Source: Chloroflexi bacterium TSY (GTDB taxonomy: Bacteria; Chloroflexota; Anaerolineae; Caldilineales; Caldilineaceae). Taken from it: 64,000 nt of DNA. Location: positions 186,001 to 250,000 of the forward strand of contig JAHBNG010000005.1 in NCBI GenBank assembly GCA_019217005.1. Direction: 5' to 3'. The notes beneath the pieces were generated by a model. The model was not told where the DNA came from and did no database searches. It saw nothing but the letters and a program-made list of their open reading frames with translations. Below, in pieces: positions 42,386-51,709 of this stretch; the stretch's first letter is position 1, and each line of letters starts with the position of its first letter. Position numbers and translations under genes: made by a program.

Positions 42386-43702
42386 TTATCTAAAATCCGC
42401 CAACGCCGCATCCGCCTCTTCTTGCGCCTTGGCCATGGCCTCTGCAGCCGTCATCTCACCATTGTAAGCGGCCTGAAGGTAATTATGGAAGATATTGCGG
42501 ACCTCACCCAGATTTTGCACAGATAATTCTGCCCCAGCATGTTGTAGAGAATCACGTAGGGCAGCAGCTTGGGGCGCAGTGTCCAAATATTCTTGCATGA
42601 CCTCCACTTCATAAGCGCTGGCACGGCTGGCAATGTACCCCGTATTGATGCTGTAATCGGCCATATTTTCCGGTCGCGACAAAAACTCGATAAACTTCCA
42701 GGCTGCATCCTGCTGCTCTTGAGGAGCACCATTGAGGATATACAGATTGCCACCACCTGGCACTGTTGCATATGAGACGGCGTTGTTGCCTGGCAATGGC
42801 ATAACACCCACCTCAAAATCGGCCGAATCCAAGATACCTGCCAGGCTTCCGCTTGAGTGAACAATCATGGCCGCAGCGCCAGATGCAAAATCAGATGGTG
42901 TTTGACCCCAAACTGCCTGTACGCCAGCAGGCATGGCGCCATACTCTTGAGCTAAATCGATATAGAACTGTACGGCGTCGATGACGTGCGGATCATCGAA
43001 AACAACAGTGGTATCATCCGCAACGATATTTTGCCCATTCCCAATTGCCAATGGCTGGAAGAGCCAGTAGGGCCAACCAGACGGCCATTCAATCCCCAAC
43101 CGGGAAAACTCATCTCCATCTTTGATCGTCAATGCCTGCGCCGCATTCGCCAGCTCATCCCAGCTCGTGGGTGGCTCGATTCCAAGTTCGGCCAGTAAGT
43201 CTGCATTGTAGTAAAGAGCGACAACACTACGTTGGAAAGGCAGGCTCCACAATGCATCATCATACATAGAGTTTGCTAAAAAAGCAGGGTAAATATCGGA
43301 CAAAAATACGTCGCTGTCCTCCATTGCCGCAATATAATCATCGAGTGGTACGATGAGATCTCCATTGACCAAATCATAAAGGTCTGTTGCGAGCATGACG
43401 GCTAACGCTGGTGGTGTACCGCCACCCTCAACCGTTGTTTGTAGCGTCGTTTTAACATCTCCATAGCCACCAGCAAAAACAGGCTCCACACGGATATCTG
43501 GATTCTCAGCTTCGAACGCCGCTGCATATCCATTTAGAATTTCGGCAATTGGGGCATCGACTGCCACCGGATAAAAGACCTGGATTTCTACAGGTTCAGT
43601 GGACAATGATGCGCCGCTGTCTCCAGGCGTCGCAACTGGAACACATCCAACAATCAAACCAATGGGCAAGAGGACTAGTACAATAAATCGAGAAGGGTAC
43701 AT
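42386..43702 (-). CDS. Sugar ABC solute-binding lipoprotein (MalE/UgpB type)
   Basis: Start chosen at ATG 43702 (MYPSRFIVLVLLPIGLIVGC), preceded by AAAGGA. An upstream ATG at 43744 lacks this context. The lipobox is IVGC at about residue 20. VEIQVFYPVAVDAPIAEILN opens the fold, and YDDALWSLPFQRSVVALYYN and GGGNLYILNGAPQEQQDAAWKF are typical of family 1 binding proteins. The first gene of the minus-strand importer operon, followed by the two permeases after a 273-bp gap that contains Pal-G copy 2. Confidence 0.9.
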   Translation of the reverse strand: MYPSRFIVLVLLPIGLIVGCVPVATPGDSGASLSTEPVEIQVFYPVAVDAPIAEILNGYAAAFEAENPDIRVEPVFAGGYGDVKTTLQTTVEGGGTPPALAVMLATDLYDLVNGDLIVPLDDYIAAMEDSDVFLSDIYPAFLANSMYDDALWSLPFQRSVVALYYNADLLAELGIEPPTSWDELANAAQALTIKDGDEFSRLGIEWPSGWPYWLFQPLAIGNGQNIVADDTTVVFDDPHVIDAVQFYIDLAQEYGAMPAGVQAVWGQTPSDFASGAAAMIVHSSGSLAGILDSADFEVGVMPLPGNNAVSYATVPGGGNLYILNGAPQEQQDAAWKFIEFLSRPENMADYSINTGYIASRASAYEVEVMQEYLDTAPQAAALRDSLQHAGAELSVQNLGEVRNIFHNYLQAAYNGEMTAAEAMAKAQEEADAALADFR

Positions 43703-44144
43703 AATGCGGTTCCTTTCGGGTATATGAGAAGATAATTCTTTCACTCATCTCGCAAACGCTTGTAATCGGTTATCCGTGTATCCGAGGCAACATCGTTCGG
43801 ACAAGAACGATTTAGGCTTTTCCAACAATTAAAATCCCTAATTTGATCTGGAAAAGCGTAAATCATTCCAGAGAAATCGACTTGGCACATCAGGGACTTA
43901 TTTCTCTGGAATGGCCTTATACTAGACAAATTGAGGCATCTCGATTGTACTCCATCAATCGAGATGTATAATCACTCATGAGCCGTTCTGGAATCGATGG
44001 CCGCATACTATACTGCGGTTGTGATGAAAACCGTAGTTTTCGAGAGCTCTACCACAGAGGACAAACTACGGTTTTCATGCAGAGCAAAGTATATGTAGTA
44101 TATCTTGTCAAAATCGTGCCGTAGAATGAGGATGCTGGTATACT

Positions 44145-44359
44145 CAGTAGATCCAAATTTCAGGTTTTGAGAGAGAATTCTGGCTAAACAGTTGACATAA
44201 ATACAAATTTGCCGGTCGATATCTAGTTTTTGCGTTAGATTTGGGCGATTTTCAGATATGAAATAGGTTGTTTTCTGTAACCGAAATCTGAATAAATGAC
44301 TCCAAAATCCCTGCAATCTCGACTGAAAATAGCCAAAAACGCCAAATTTGGATCTACTG
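44145..44359 (-). mobile_element. MITE-2 copy 5, perfect TSD ATACT
   Basis: 215 bp, intergenic, flanked by ATACT on both sides (44140-44144 and 44360-44364). It shows that the TSD varies (AGTCT elsewhere) and so is a true target duplication, not part of the element. Confidence 0.95.
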
Positions 44360-44424
44360 ATACTATATCTTGAATAATCCACTTACGCAAAATCGACCGT
44401 TCACAAGGCTTTATCTTCCAATAT

Positions 44425-44602
44425 CAATAGAATGCAATCGTGTCATTCTCGGTTTTGTTGACATATAGCGTGCGCCCTCAGAGTGTTGGGTGCATTGTGC
44501 GATGATTTCTGTCGAGAGGTTGTGGCGCTACGCACCCACTCCGTGAGCAAATGTCAACGGCTCCTGGAACGAAGTGAAGAATCTAACGATTGCGTTCTAC
44601 TG
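44425..44602. repeat. Pal-C copy 5 with Pal-E inside, perfect TSD AATAT
   Basis: Left arm CAATAGAATGCAATCGTGTC and right arm AACGATTGCGTTCTACTG. AATAT lies on both sides (44420-44424 and 44603-44607). The centre is taken by Pal-E (about 44457-44558). Confidence 0.8.
44457..44558. repeat. Pal-E copy 2
   Basis: GTTGACATATAGCG at the left and ATGTCAAC at the right, with inner GGGTGC and GCACCC arms. It is a longer relative of 24226-24303. Confidence 0.65.
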
Positions 44603-44677
44603 AATATATATCATGACACTTAGGAGAACTCGGTGAAATCCAAAAAATTACGCTACCTTTTCTATACGTTTACTTTA

Positions 44678-46168
44678 CTTTACTTTCTGGTAAAAGAAAA
44701 GAGATGAGGTGAGAAATGTGACAAAAAGCGGTTAGCAGTTCATCCAAAAGGTAGAGAACCCAAAAAGGAGGAAGGAATGCTAACCGCGCCAGAAATAACT
44801 ATAGCAGTACTGATGAATGTATTGCAAGTAACGCCGATGGGAACAAACGTAAATGTAATGCGTCTGATGTGGGCAATGCTGAATGGGTCGTTTCTGAAAA
44901 GTCGAGGAGCAATCCATAGCGCATTGAAAGAAAGCGGGTTTGAAGATGAGGAGCTCCGGCGAAGCTGGTGGAGCTCGATATGGATCATGGGATATCACAA
45001 GTCTGCTGGGGTCGTGGCAAGAAGAAGTGGAAAGGGAATGGGAGGCAAAAAAGTTAGAAGGGTACCGAGTGAAAAGCATAGATATCACAGGGTTCTGGCG
45101 ACCGAAGCTGCAAGGGAAAGTGAACCGACTCTATAACTCAACGGCTCGTCGGCATTGCCCGCGCTCATCTTTGGAGTGATGATAAGCTCGGGGGAGATAG
45201 GCGGGAAGCGAGTGCCACTGCTCAAGGCAATCATGAGATGCACGGTTGGAACAAAGGAAAGTGAGTTTCGGAAAAAGCTGCTGACAGAGACGAAGAAATC
45301 ACTGGAGTCAGACGAAGTGGCGGTGGTCGATGCCGGGTTTACAATCAGAGAAATGCTAGAAAGCGGCATAGACCGATTTGTCCTGCGGGAAGCCATTAAC
45401 TGCACAGTGCGCCGCAATGAGTTCCCCAAACGCAAAGAAAAGGCAGACCACCTGAATATGGTGATATTGTGCGTCCGCTCTCGCAGCTATAAGGGAAAGC
45501 GACTCGAGGCTACAACTCCGGACTCGTCTGGTCGCTTTCTCTATAGTGGTCGCCTGATTTGCTATCAAGCATGGCACAATCTCGTCCCCAGAACAACCAA
45601 GGTGGATACAGCCAACCGTACCTACTCGATTTACGTCATTCAGGATCCGGCCTACAACACACCTTTGGTTTTGGCGACCGTTATGACTTTGCAGCCTGAA
45701 ACCATTTATCTTGTCTACCTGGAACGCTGGCCTGTTGAACATCCCCCCTTGGCTTCCAAGCAGATGATTGGCTTACATCGTCAATTTGTTCATGCCGATG
45801 AGGCTTGTTTCCGCTTACCTGAACTGGGGCTGCTTGCTGGCAATCTTCTTTCCCATTTAGCCGCTTCTCTTCCTCCCATACCGACTGGCTACTGGGATCG
45901 AGAGCCTCAATCCACTCCCGGCAGGCTGCGCCGTGTTCTCTCGAGTGCTCTTTTTCCAACTCCTGACCAACTCGACCCTGACTTTCGGAAAAGGCCTCGG
46001 TTTCACACCATTTCCCTAAAGGCGTTCTCGCTCATCGCCGCCTCAATGCCGCTGCTTAAACTAGCCGAGCACTATTTTTACATTTTATCCCGTTTTTTCA
46101 GGGTGGATTCTTTTTTCCGCCCCTTTCGGTTTGCCCTTTGTCACTCAAGCCTTTACCAGAAAGTAAAG
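44678..46168 (+). mobile_element. ISx copy 4, TSD CTTTA
   Basis: 1491 bp between the usual ends. CTTTA flanks it (44673-44677 and 46169-46173). It is inserted in the codons for the hydrophobic core of a signal peptide. Confidence 0.92.
44777..46059 (+). pseudogene. ISx transposase, copy 4
   Basis: Starts MLTAPEITIAVLMN at 44777. Short indels shift the frame near 44973, 45150 and 45435. The YLERWPVEHPPLASK signature is intact near 45718. It is closest to copy 1 in sequence. Confidence 0.8.
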
Positions 46169-46988
46169 CTTTACTGTGCCTCGTCTTGGCGGGAGGAATC
46201 GGTGCTGGTTGCCAATCGCTTGTCACGCCCAGTAATTCAACCGTGGAAACAACAACAGAAGGAGAATCCGTCGTGACAGAAAGCGGCTTGGAAATTATCA
46301 CAATCGAAAAAGGGACGGGGCCTCAGCCAGAAGCCGGTAGCATTGTCGTTGTTCACTACACAGGAACACTCGAAGATGGCACCAAATTTGATAGCTCACT
46401 CGACCGGAACCAGCCATTCCAATTTGCACTTGGACAGGGTCAGGTAATCCGCGGCTGGGATGAAGGCATTGCGCGGCTTCATGTGGGTGGCAAGGCAAAG
46501 CTCGTCATTCCACCCGAATTGGGCTATGGTGAACGCGGCGCTGGCAACGTTATCCCACCAAATGCGACGCTGATCTTCGAAGTTGAGTTGATCGATATCT
46601 TAGAAGGTTCACCTGCGAATCCGACGGAGGTCAATGAGGCAGACTACAAGGAGACAGAGAGCGGTCTCAAATATTATGATTTTGAGGTTGGTGAGGGACC
46701 CACACCAGAAGCTGGCGCAACCGTGATTGTACACTACACTGGATGGCTCGAAGATGGCACTAAATTTGATAGCTCCATCGACCGAGGAAGTCCCTTCCCA
46801 TTTACCGTTGGTGCTGGTCAAGTCATTCGTGGTTGGGATGAAGGCGTTGGCTCCATGACGGTCGGCACCAAGCGTCAACTCGTGATTCCACCCGAATTAG
46901 GCTATGGTGAACGCGGTGCTGGTAATGGCGTCATTCCATCCAATGCTACATTGATTTTTGAGGTTGAATTATTGGAGATTCAATAATA

Positions 46989-47828
46989 ATGACAAACGGC
47001 AGCTTTCCATCCCTAAAACTGGCCGATTGGCAGCCCACGCGAGACGCGCTCAGCAGCTACGCCAAAGTGCTTGGCAGCGTCCATCGTACCTTAACCCCTC
47101 GTCAAAAGCATTGGTGGCACATTGCACTACATGTTCATACGACCGGCATTACGACAACATCGATTCCTGGCGCCGCAGATGGTGGTGTCTTTGAAGTCAT
47201 AATGGATCTCATCAACCATCGGATCAACATTGCCACCAGCGCAGGGGCAACAGCAACCATTCCAATCACGGGGCAATCTGTCACAGCACTCCTTCGGGAA
47301 ACAGTCAGTGTATTGGCTGGTTTGGGAATCCGTCCCGAGATGGAAACTGCCTGGTTTGAGAGTGATTCGTCCCTGGTCTATGATCAAGCGGCTGTGCGAC
47401 AATTCCATCAAGTACTCGTCAGGATTGATGCCGTATTGAAAGAATTCAAAGCGGGCTTACGGACCGAAGCGGGACCTGTTCTGCTTTGGCCACACCATTT
47501 TGACCTGGCTCTTCTTTGGTTTTCAGGTCGTTTGGTGCCCGATACGGATCCCAACGATGAAGAACATTCAGACGAACAGATGAACTTTGGTTTTTCCACA
47601 GGCGACGAATATATTCCAGATGCTTATTTCTACATTACTGCATATCCTTCACCTGACGGACTGGCAGAGACACCTTTGTCTGACGGTGCCTATTGGTATA
47701 CGGAAGGTACAACGATGGCCGTATTGCCCTATTCTGCATTGGTCGATACACCAGATGCACACGGCACGTTGCTCAATTACTATCAGACCGTGCAACGTGC
47801 CGGACAATCCCTCCTGCAATCATCTTGA
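46989..47828 (+). CDS. DUF5996 family protein
   Basis: 279 residues, start 2 bases after the FKBP stop, so co-transcribed. SFPSLKLADWQPTRDALSSYAKVLGSVHR and RQKHWWHIALHVHTTGITTTSIP open the domain. GPVLLWPHHFDLALLWFSGR and DEQMNFGFSTGDEYIPDAYFYITAYP are the most characteristic segments of DUF5996. Function is unknown; the conserved His and Trp suggest a metal or small-molecule site. No signal peptide. Confidence 0.85.
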   Translation: MTNGSFPSLKLADWQPTRDALSSYAKVLGSVHRTLTPRQKHWWHIALHVHTTGITTTSIPGAADGGVFEVIMDLINHRINIATSAGATATIPITGQSVTALLRETVSVLAGLGIRPEMETAWFESDSSLVYDQAAVRQFHQVLVRIDAVLKEFKAGLRTEAGPVLLWPHHFDLALLWFSGRLVPDTDPNDEEHSDEQMNFGFSTGDEYIPDAYFYITAYPSPDGLAETPLSDGAYWYTEGTTMAVLPYSALVDTPDAHGTLLNYYQTVQRAGQSLLQSS

Positions 47829-47881
47829 TAGAAACAATCTCTTCAGTATCAGTAGACCGCAACGCGGAGTGAGCATTAGAG

Positions 47882-48016
47882 ATTACACGCAGTAGGATTT
47901 CTCAGAGGTAGAGCGTTCAAATGGCGAAAAAAGACGCAGTAGAGAATCTCGGACCATTTGGCCCGCTCGAGTCTGTTTTGACTGAGAAATGCAGGATTAT
48001 GTCTACTGCGTGTAAT
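47882..48016. repeat. Pal-H copy 3, 135 bp, TSD AGAG
   Basis: Same ends and length as the other two copies. AGAG lies on both sides (47878-47881 and 48017-48020). Confidence 0.9.
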
Positions 48017-48183
48017 AGAGAACGCCTCCTCCGCTGCAGTCTGCCCTGAAAAAAAGGGCAGCAAGAGAAGAGAGAGAGGGGTTAAAGGCCGCGTTGAATA
48101 AGAAGCGGGTCCAAGTTGTCCCGCCAGAGTGGATGGCGTCGTTGCCTGTGCCCAACGCAAATCAGTTGTAGTGAGCACCGTAC

Positions 48184-49405
48184 TTAGGCGGTCGGTGCCA
48201 AGAAAACCTTGAAGCCGAGGGACTCGAGGGTTTTGAGTGCGCCGGCTTGTGCATGCTCCTTGCGTCGTTTGAGAAAGAAGTCGCCGCCGAGTTCTTCAAA
48301 GACGGCATCGGGCTTGTCGATGAGATGATAGACGATGGTCAAGATGGAATGGGCCACGGCAATAGCTGCCCGCTTGGCTCCGCGTCGTGCCTTGAGACGG
48401 TGGAACTGTGCGGCGAGATAGGTGTCCTTGGTGCGAGAGGCGGCCCGCCGCTTCAATGAGGGCGGTGACTAACCATTTCTGGCCTTTCGTCGGCGACCAC
48501 TCTTGCGTTTGCCCGCCGATTCGTTGTTGCCAGGACAGACACAAGCCCAGGAGGCCAGTTTCTTAGCTGAGGGCCAGCTTTCGACCGAGGGACCGATCTC
48601 CGCCAGAATTATCTCGGTGACGACTCGCCCCACACCGGGAATGGCATCTAGGCGTGCGATGAGGTCAGCATGCGGAGCCATGAGGACCCCAATCTGTTGA
48701 TTGAGGGCATCAATGCGTACATTCAGGTGATCGAGATGATGCAGAACTTCTTGCAGCATAAAACGATGATGAGGACGGACCAGTCCCGTCAACGCATCAA
48801 CCAACTGGGGAATCTTGGCCCGCAGCCGCTTTTGTGCCAAGTCAGCCATGGCTTCTGGGTCCATCTCATCTGCAATCAGGGCCTCGATCATCTGGCGTGC
48901 CGATACACCTTGGATGCTCGTGACCACCGATCCCAACTTGACGTTGGCATCTTCCAACACCTTATGCAGGCGATTGACTGCCGCACTCTTCTTGCAAGAG
49001 ACGCGTCCGATAGCGCGTCAGGTCTCGCAAGTCCCTTTGCTCCACATCTGGAATGAAACTGCGCTCCAGCAGTCCATAACTCATCAGTTTCGTGATCCAG
49101 GCCGCATCGCTCTCATCCGTCTTGCGACCAGGCACCTGTGCCAGATGGCGGGCATTCACAATCCAGACCTCAAAATGCTCATGCAACACATTGTAGATCG
49201 GTTTCCAATACACTCCCGTACTCTCCATCGCCACATGCGTGATCCCATACGACGACAGCCACGACCTCAACCCCTCCAACTCGACCGTCGTTGTCCCAAA
49301 TCGCTTGCGCACCTGCTCCATCCTCCCTGATTCATCTACCACACACGCCACTACCATCCGCTTGTGAACATCCAGGCCGCTGCACTTCGGAAACATCACT
49401 TCCAT
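48184..49405 (-). pseudogene. IS110-family transposase, two frameshifts
   Basis: Starts MEVMFPKCSGLDVHKRMVVA at 49405, with Asp in the RuvC-like DEDD site. AMESTGVYWKPIYN gives the Glu and GRKTDESDAAWITKL the further Asp residues. The C-terminal Tnp20-like half has LDAIPGVGRVVTEIILAEIG and SWACVCPGNNESAGKRKSG with the likely nucleophile Ser. Frames change near 48961 and 48468. About 405 residues if repaired. Confidence 0.8.
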
Positions 49406-49622
49406 CTTCCTTTCCTTTCGCAGCCGCTTATGTGTACCCGATTGTGAGCACAGTCTGCCCTGCGTGTTTCGTCCCGAGGAACGTCCACATCCCGTGGTGC
49501 GTCGGTGTACACCAATCTAGCTACTGAGCGTTCTTTACTTGACCACGGACCTTTCCCGATTTCTGTTCGGCGGCTGCCACCACACTTTAACACATTTTTC
49601 ATCCCCTGTTGTGTTGGCTCAC
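49406..49622 (-). ncRNA. Possible bridge (seeker) RNA region of the IS110 element
   Basis: About 215 non-coding bases lie between the element border and the transposase start, the place where IS110 elements code their bridge RNA. It contains CAGTCTGCCCTG (49451-49462), identical to 48037-48048 at the opposite end of the element. Such a match would fit a donor-recognition guide. No secondary structure was computed. Confidence 0.4.
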
Positions 49623-49691
49623 CGCATGTTTATCTACTGAGTATATGAAACAATTTAAAGAATTTGCCGAACGTGAAGGAGGCAATGCCGT

Positions 49692-50594
49692 ATGAGTGAC
49701 ATGACAATCGAAGTGCGCAACACCAAAATATCCCATTTGATCGACTTTGGTGTTGATTTGGAGCAAGTAGCAACCGGTTTCCAATTTACAGAGGGTCCCA
49801 TCTGGCATCCAACCGAAAAGACGCTCATTTTTAGCGATATTCCAGGCAATACTCTCTATCGCTGGAGTAGGGTTGATGGGGTCACGGTTTTTCGGACACC
49901 GAGCAACAAAGCAAACGGCAATGCGTACGATCGTGAGGGACGGATTCTCAGTTGCGAACACGCCACAAGCCAGGTACGACGGCCCACTCTCGACGGCACA
50001 ATAGAGACACTGGCCACCCACTATGGTGACAAGGAGTTGAATAGCCCCAACGACATTGTTGTTAAACTCGATGGTGCAATCTATTTTACTGATCCACCCT
50101 ATGGACGGACAGCTGTTTACGGCCGTGAACGCGAACAACAGCTGAACTTTCAGGGCGTCTACCGCTTGGATCCAAAAACAAATGACCTGACGCTGCTGGT
50201 GGATGACTTTGCCAGACCCAATGGCCTCTGTTTTTCGCTCGACGAACGTCAACTCTTTGTCAACGACACAGAACGTCTCCACATTCGTTGCTTCGATGTT
50301 GCCGACGATGGCACGTTAACCAATGGCCATCTCTGGGCTGAGACCACGGGTGAAGGACATAGTGCCCCTGATGGCATGAAGATCGACCAAGAAGGCAACG
50401 TCTACAGTTGTGGTCCTGGCGGTATCCACATCTTTGATCCAGAAGCCAACTGTTTGGGCGTGATCCAAATGCCAGAGCACACGGCTAATCTTGCTTTTGG
50501 TGACGATGATCTCCGGAGCCTCTACATCACAGCATCAACCTCGGTGTATCGGCTGCGGGTCAAAGTGCAAGGTCACTCGACTTTTGCAGGTTAA
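49692..50594 (+). CDS. SMP-30/gluconolactonase-type beta-propeller hydrolase
   Basis: 300 residues with GGAGG 8 bases upstream. TGFQFTEGPIWHPTEKTLIFSDIP holds the first metal Glu (TEGP). NGNAYDREGRILSCEH, LNSPNDIVVKLDGAIYFTDPPYG (metal Asn) and VDDFARPNGLCFSLDERQLFVND follow. GEGHSAPDGMKIDQEGNVY holds the catalytic Asp (PDG). The family hydrolyses sugar lactones such as gluconolactone, with a divalent metal. It sits upstream of a (broken) lactone-oxidase-like gene, which fits sugar-acid metabolism. Confidence 0.9.
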   Translation: MSDMTIEVRNTKISHLIDFGVDLEQVATGFQFTEGPIWHPTEKTLIFSDIPGNTLYRWSRVDGVTVFRTPSNKANGNAYDREGRILSCEHATSQVRRPTLDGTIETLATHYGDKELNSPNDIVVKLDGAIYFTDPPYGRTAVYGREREQQLNFQGVYRLDPKTNDLTLLVDDFARPNGLCFSLDERQLFVNDTERLHIRCFDVADDGTLTNGHLWAETTGEGHSAPDGMKIDQEGNVYSCGPGGIHIFDPEANCLGVIQMPEHTANLAFGDDDLRSLYITASTSVYRLRVKVQGHSTFAG

Positions 50595-50633
50595 TGATCC
50601 TAATTTGTCCAGGATAGAAATTGGAGAGAACCC

Positions 50634-50966
50634 ATGAGCGCAGATGCTGAATTTGTTGACTACCTGATGGAACTTCTTGAGTCCGTTGAGGGTGTCACCC
50701 GTAAACGGATGTTCGGGGGCTATGGCCTCTTTCGTGATGGCTTGATGTTTGGGCTCGTCGCCGATTCAACGCTCTATTTTAAAGTCGATGACCAGAATCG
50801 AGACAGATTTGTCGAGCGCGATCTCGATCCGTTTACCTATGACAAAAAAGGCAAGCCCATGAAAATGTCATACTACCGAGCACCAGAAGAAGTACTCGAC
50901 AATAGCGACGATATGGTCGAATGGGCAGACATTGCCTATCAAGCCGCTGTACGCGCCAAAAAATAA
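50634..50966 (+). CDS. TfoX N-terminal domain protein
   Basis: 110 residues with GGAGAG upstream. EFVDYLMELLESVEGVTRKRMFGGYGLFRDG (residues 6-36) and GLVADSTLYFKVDDQNRDRF are the TfoX_N pattern. Only the N-terminal domain is present, as is common outside gamma-proteobacteria, so a competence-regulator role should not be assumed. Confidence 0.85.
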   Translation: MSADAEFVDYLMELLESVEGVTRKRMFGGYGLFRDGLMFGLVADSTLYFKVDDQNRDRFVERDLDPFTYDKKGKPMKMSYYRAPEEVLDNSDDMVEWADIAYQAAVRAKK

Positions 50967-51024
50967 ACCCCTGGCGTCGGCGCCACAAACAGCAAAGGAG
51001 CACCAGTCCAAGCACCAAAACATC

Positions 51025-51681
51025 ATGACGCACACCTGGACCAACTGGGCAGGCAGCCTCTCCTGCCAACCCAATACAATCGTACAACCAACCAGCGAAG
51101 CCAACCTTGTTGCCCTCGTAAAACAGGCAGACAGAACAAATGTCACCATTCGCGTCGCAGGCACAGGCCATTCATTTGTTCCCCTCTGCCTAACAGATCA
51201 TCTGTTGATCTCCCTTGATAGATTGCAGGGCGTTGTAACAACAAACTCTGACACTCTGGAAGCCACAGTCTGGGCGGGCACCAAAATTCACCAACTGGGC
51301 GATCCTTTGCTCACAGCCGGAATGGGCATGGAGAACATGGGCGACATTGATCGGCAATCGATTGCCGGTGCCATCTCAACCGGAACCCACGGAACGGGCC
51401 GCGACTTGGGCAGCATCTCAACCCAGGTCGTTGGGTTACGCTTGATTTTGGGGGATGGAGAGCTTCTGGACTTACGTGTAGAAGACGATGACGAACGCTT
51501 CAAGGCAGCTCAGGTTTCCCTCGGTGCCCTGGGGATGATTTCACAAGTGACCCTCCGCCTTCTGCCTGCCTATCGTCTCCACGAACGCACCTGGGCCGAG
51601 CCATTCGATTTGGTGTCAGACGAAGCTGCGTATATCACCGGTACAGGGCTGCTGGTTGATGGTGGGTACACGGCCCAGTAG
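51025..51681 (+). pseudogene. Chimeric ORF: sugar-lactone oxidase N-terminus fused to SDR C-terminus
   Basis: MTHTWTNWAGSLSCQPNTIV through MGDIDRQSIAGAISTGTHGTG is the FAD-binding half of an aldonolactone oxidase (ALO/gulonolactone type). The VAGTGHSF and STGTHGTG loops contact FAD. After AEPFD (about 51608) the text changes to LVSDEAAYITGTGLLVDGGYTAQ, the standard C-terminus of short-chain dehydrogenases. The substrate half of the oxidase and nearly all of the SDR are absent. A deletion is the simplest cause. The 218-residue product should have no activity. RBS placement is unclear; I chose the first ATG that opens the oxidase domain. Confidence 0.8.
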
Positions 51682-51709
51682 AATTTGGACAAAGAAGAGT
51701 TCATTTATC

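Larger units (their letters stand above)
43703..44632. other. Gene-free stretch with hairpin, MITE-2 and Pal-C/Pal-E
   Basis: A perfect 16-bp stem, ATGAAAACCGTAGTTT (44024-44039) and its inverse (44063-44078), is followed by MITE-2 copy 5 and by Pal-C copy 5 with Pal-E inside. It separates the divergent importer operon and the FKBP gene. No gene seen. Confidence 0.6.
44633..46986 (+). pseudogene. Tandem FKBP-type peptidyl-prolyl isomerase lipoprotein, split by ISx
   Basis: GTG start at 44633 with AGGAG 6 bases upstream. MKSKKLRYLFYTFTL is followed, after removing ISx (44678-46168) and the CTTTA TSD, by [13 protein letters not shown], a lipobox with Cys at about residue 28. Total 285 residues. 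Two FKBP domains follow: [20 protein letters not shown] with [20 protein letters not shown], and [20 protein letters not shown] with [20 protein letters not shown]. Each ends in GYGERGAGN. It should be a lipid-anchored folding helper outside the membrane. The IS end may supply a substitute start (TTG 46138). Confidence 0.9.
48035..49622 (-). mobile_element. IS110-like element inside a palindrome arm
   Basis: Borders are judged from where the host palindrome breaks (CTCCGC on the left, GCATGTTTATCTACTG on the right). They are accurate to a few bases. No inverted repeats or TSD are seen, as expected for IS110. The right end carries a hairpin (CTGCCCTG/AGGGCAG at 48041-48062). Confidence 0.75.
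47850..49639. repeat. Pal-C type host carrying Pal-H and an IS110 element, TSD AGTAT
   Basis: Left arm CAGTAGACCGCAACGCGG, right end TATCTACTG. AGTAT lies on both sides (47845-47849 and 49640-49644), so the outer element is one unit. Pal-H copy 3 is at its centre and the IS110-like element is in its right arm. Confidence 0.75.
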
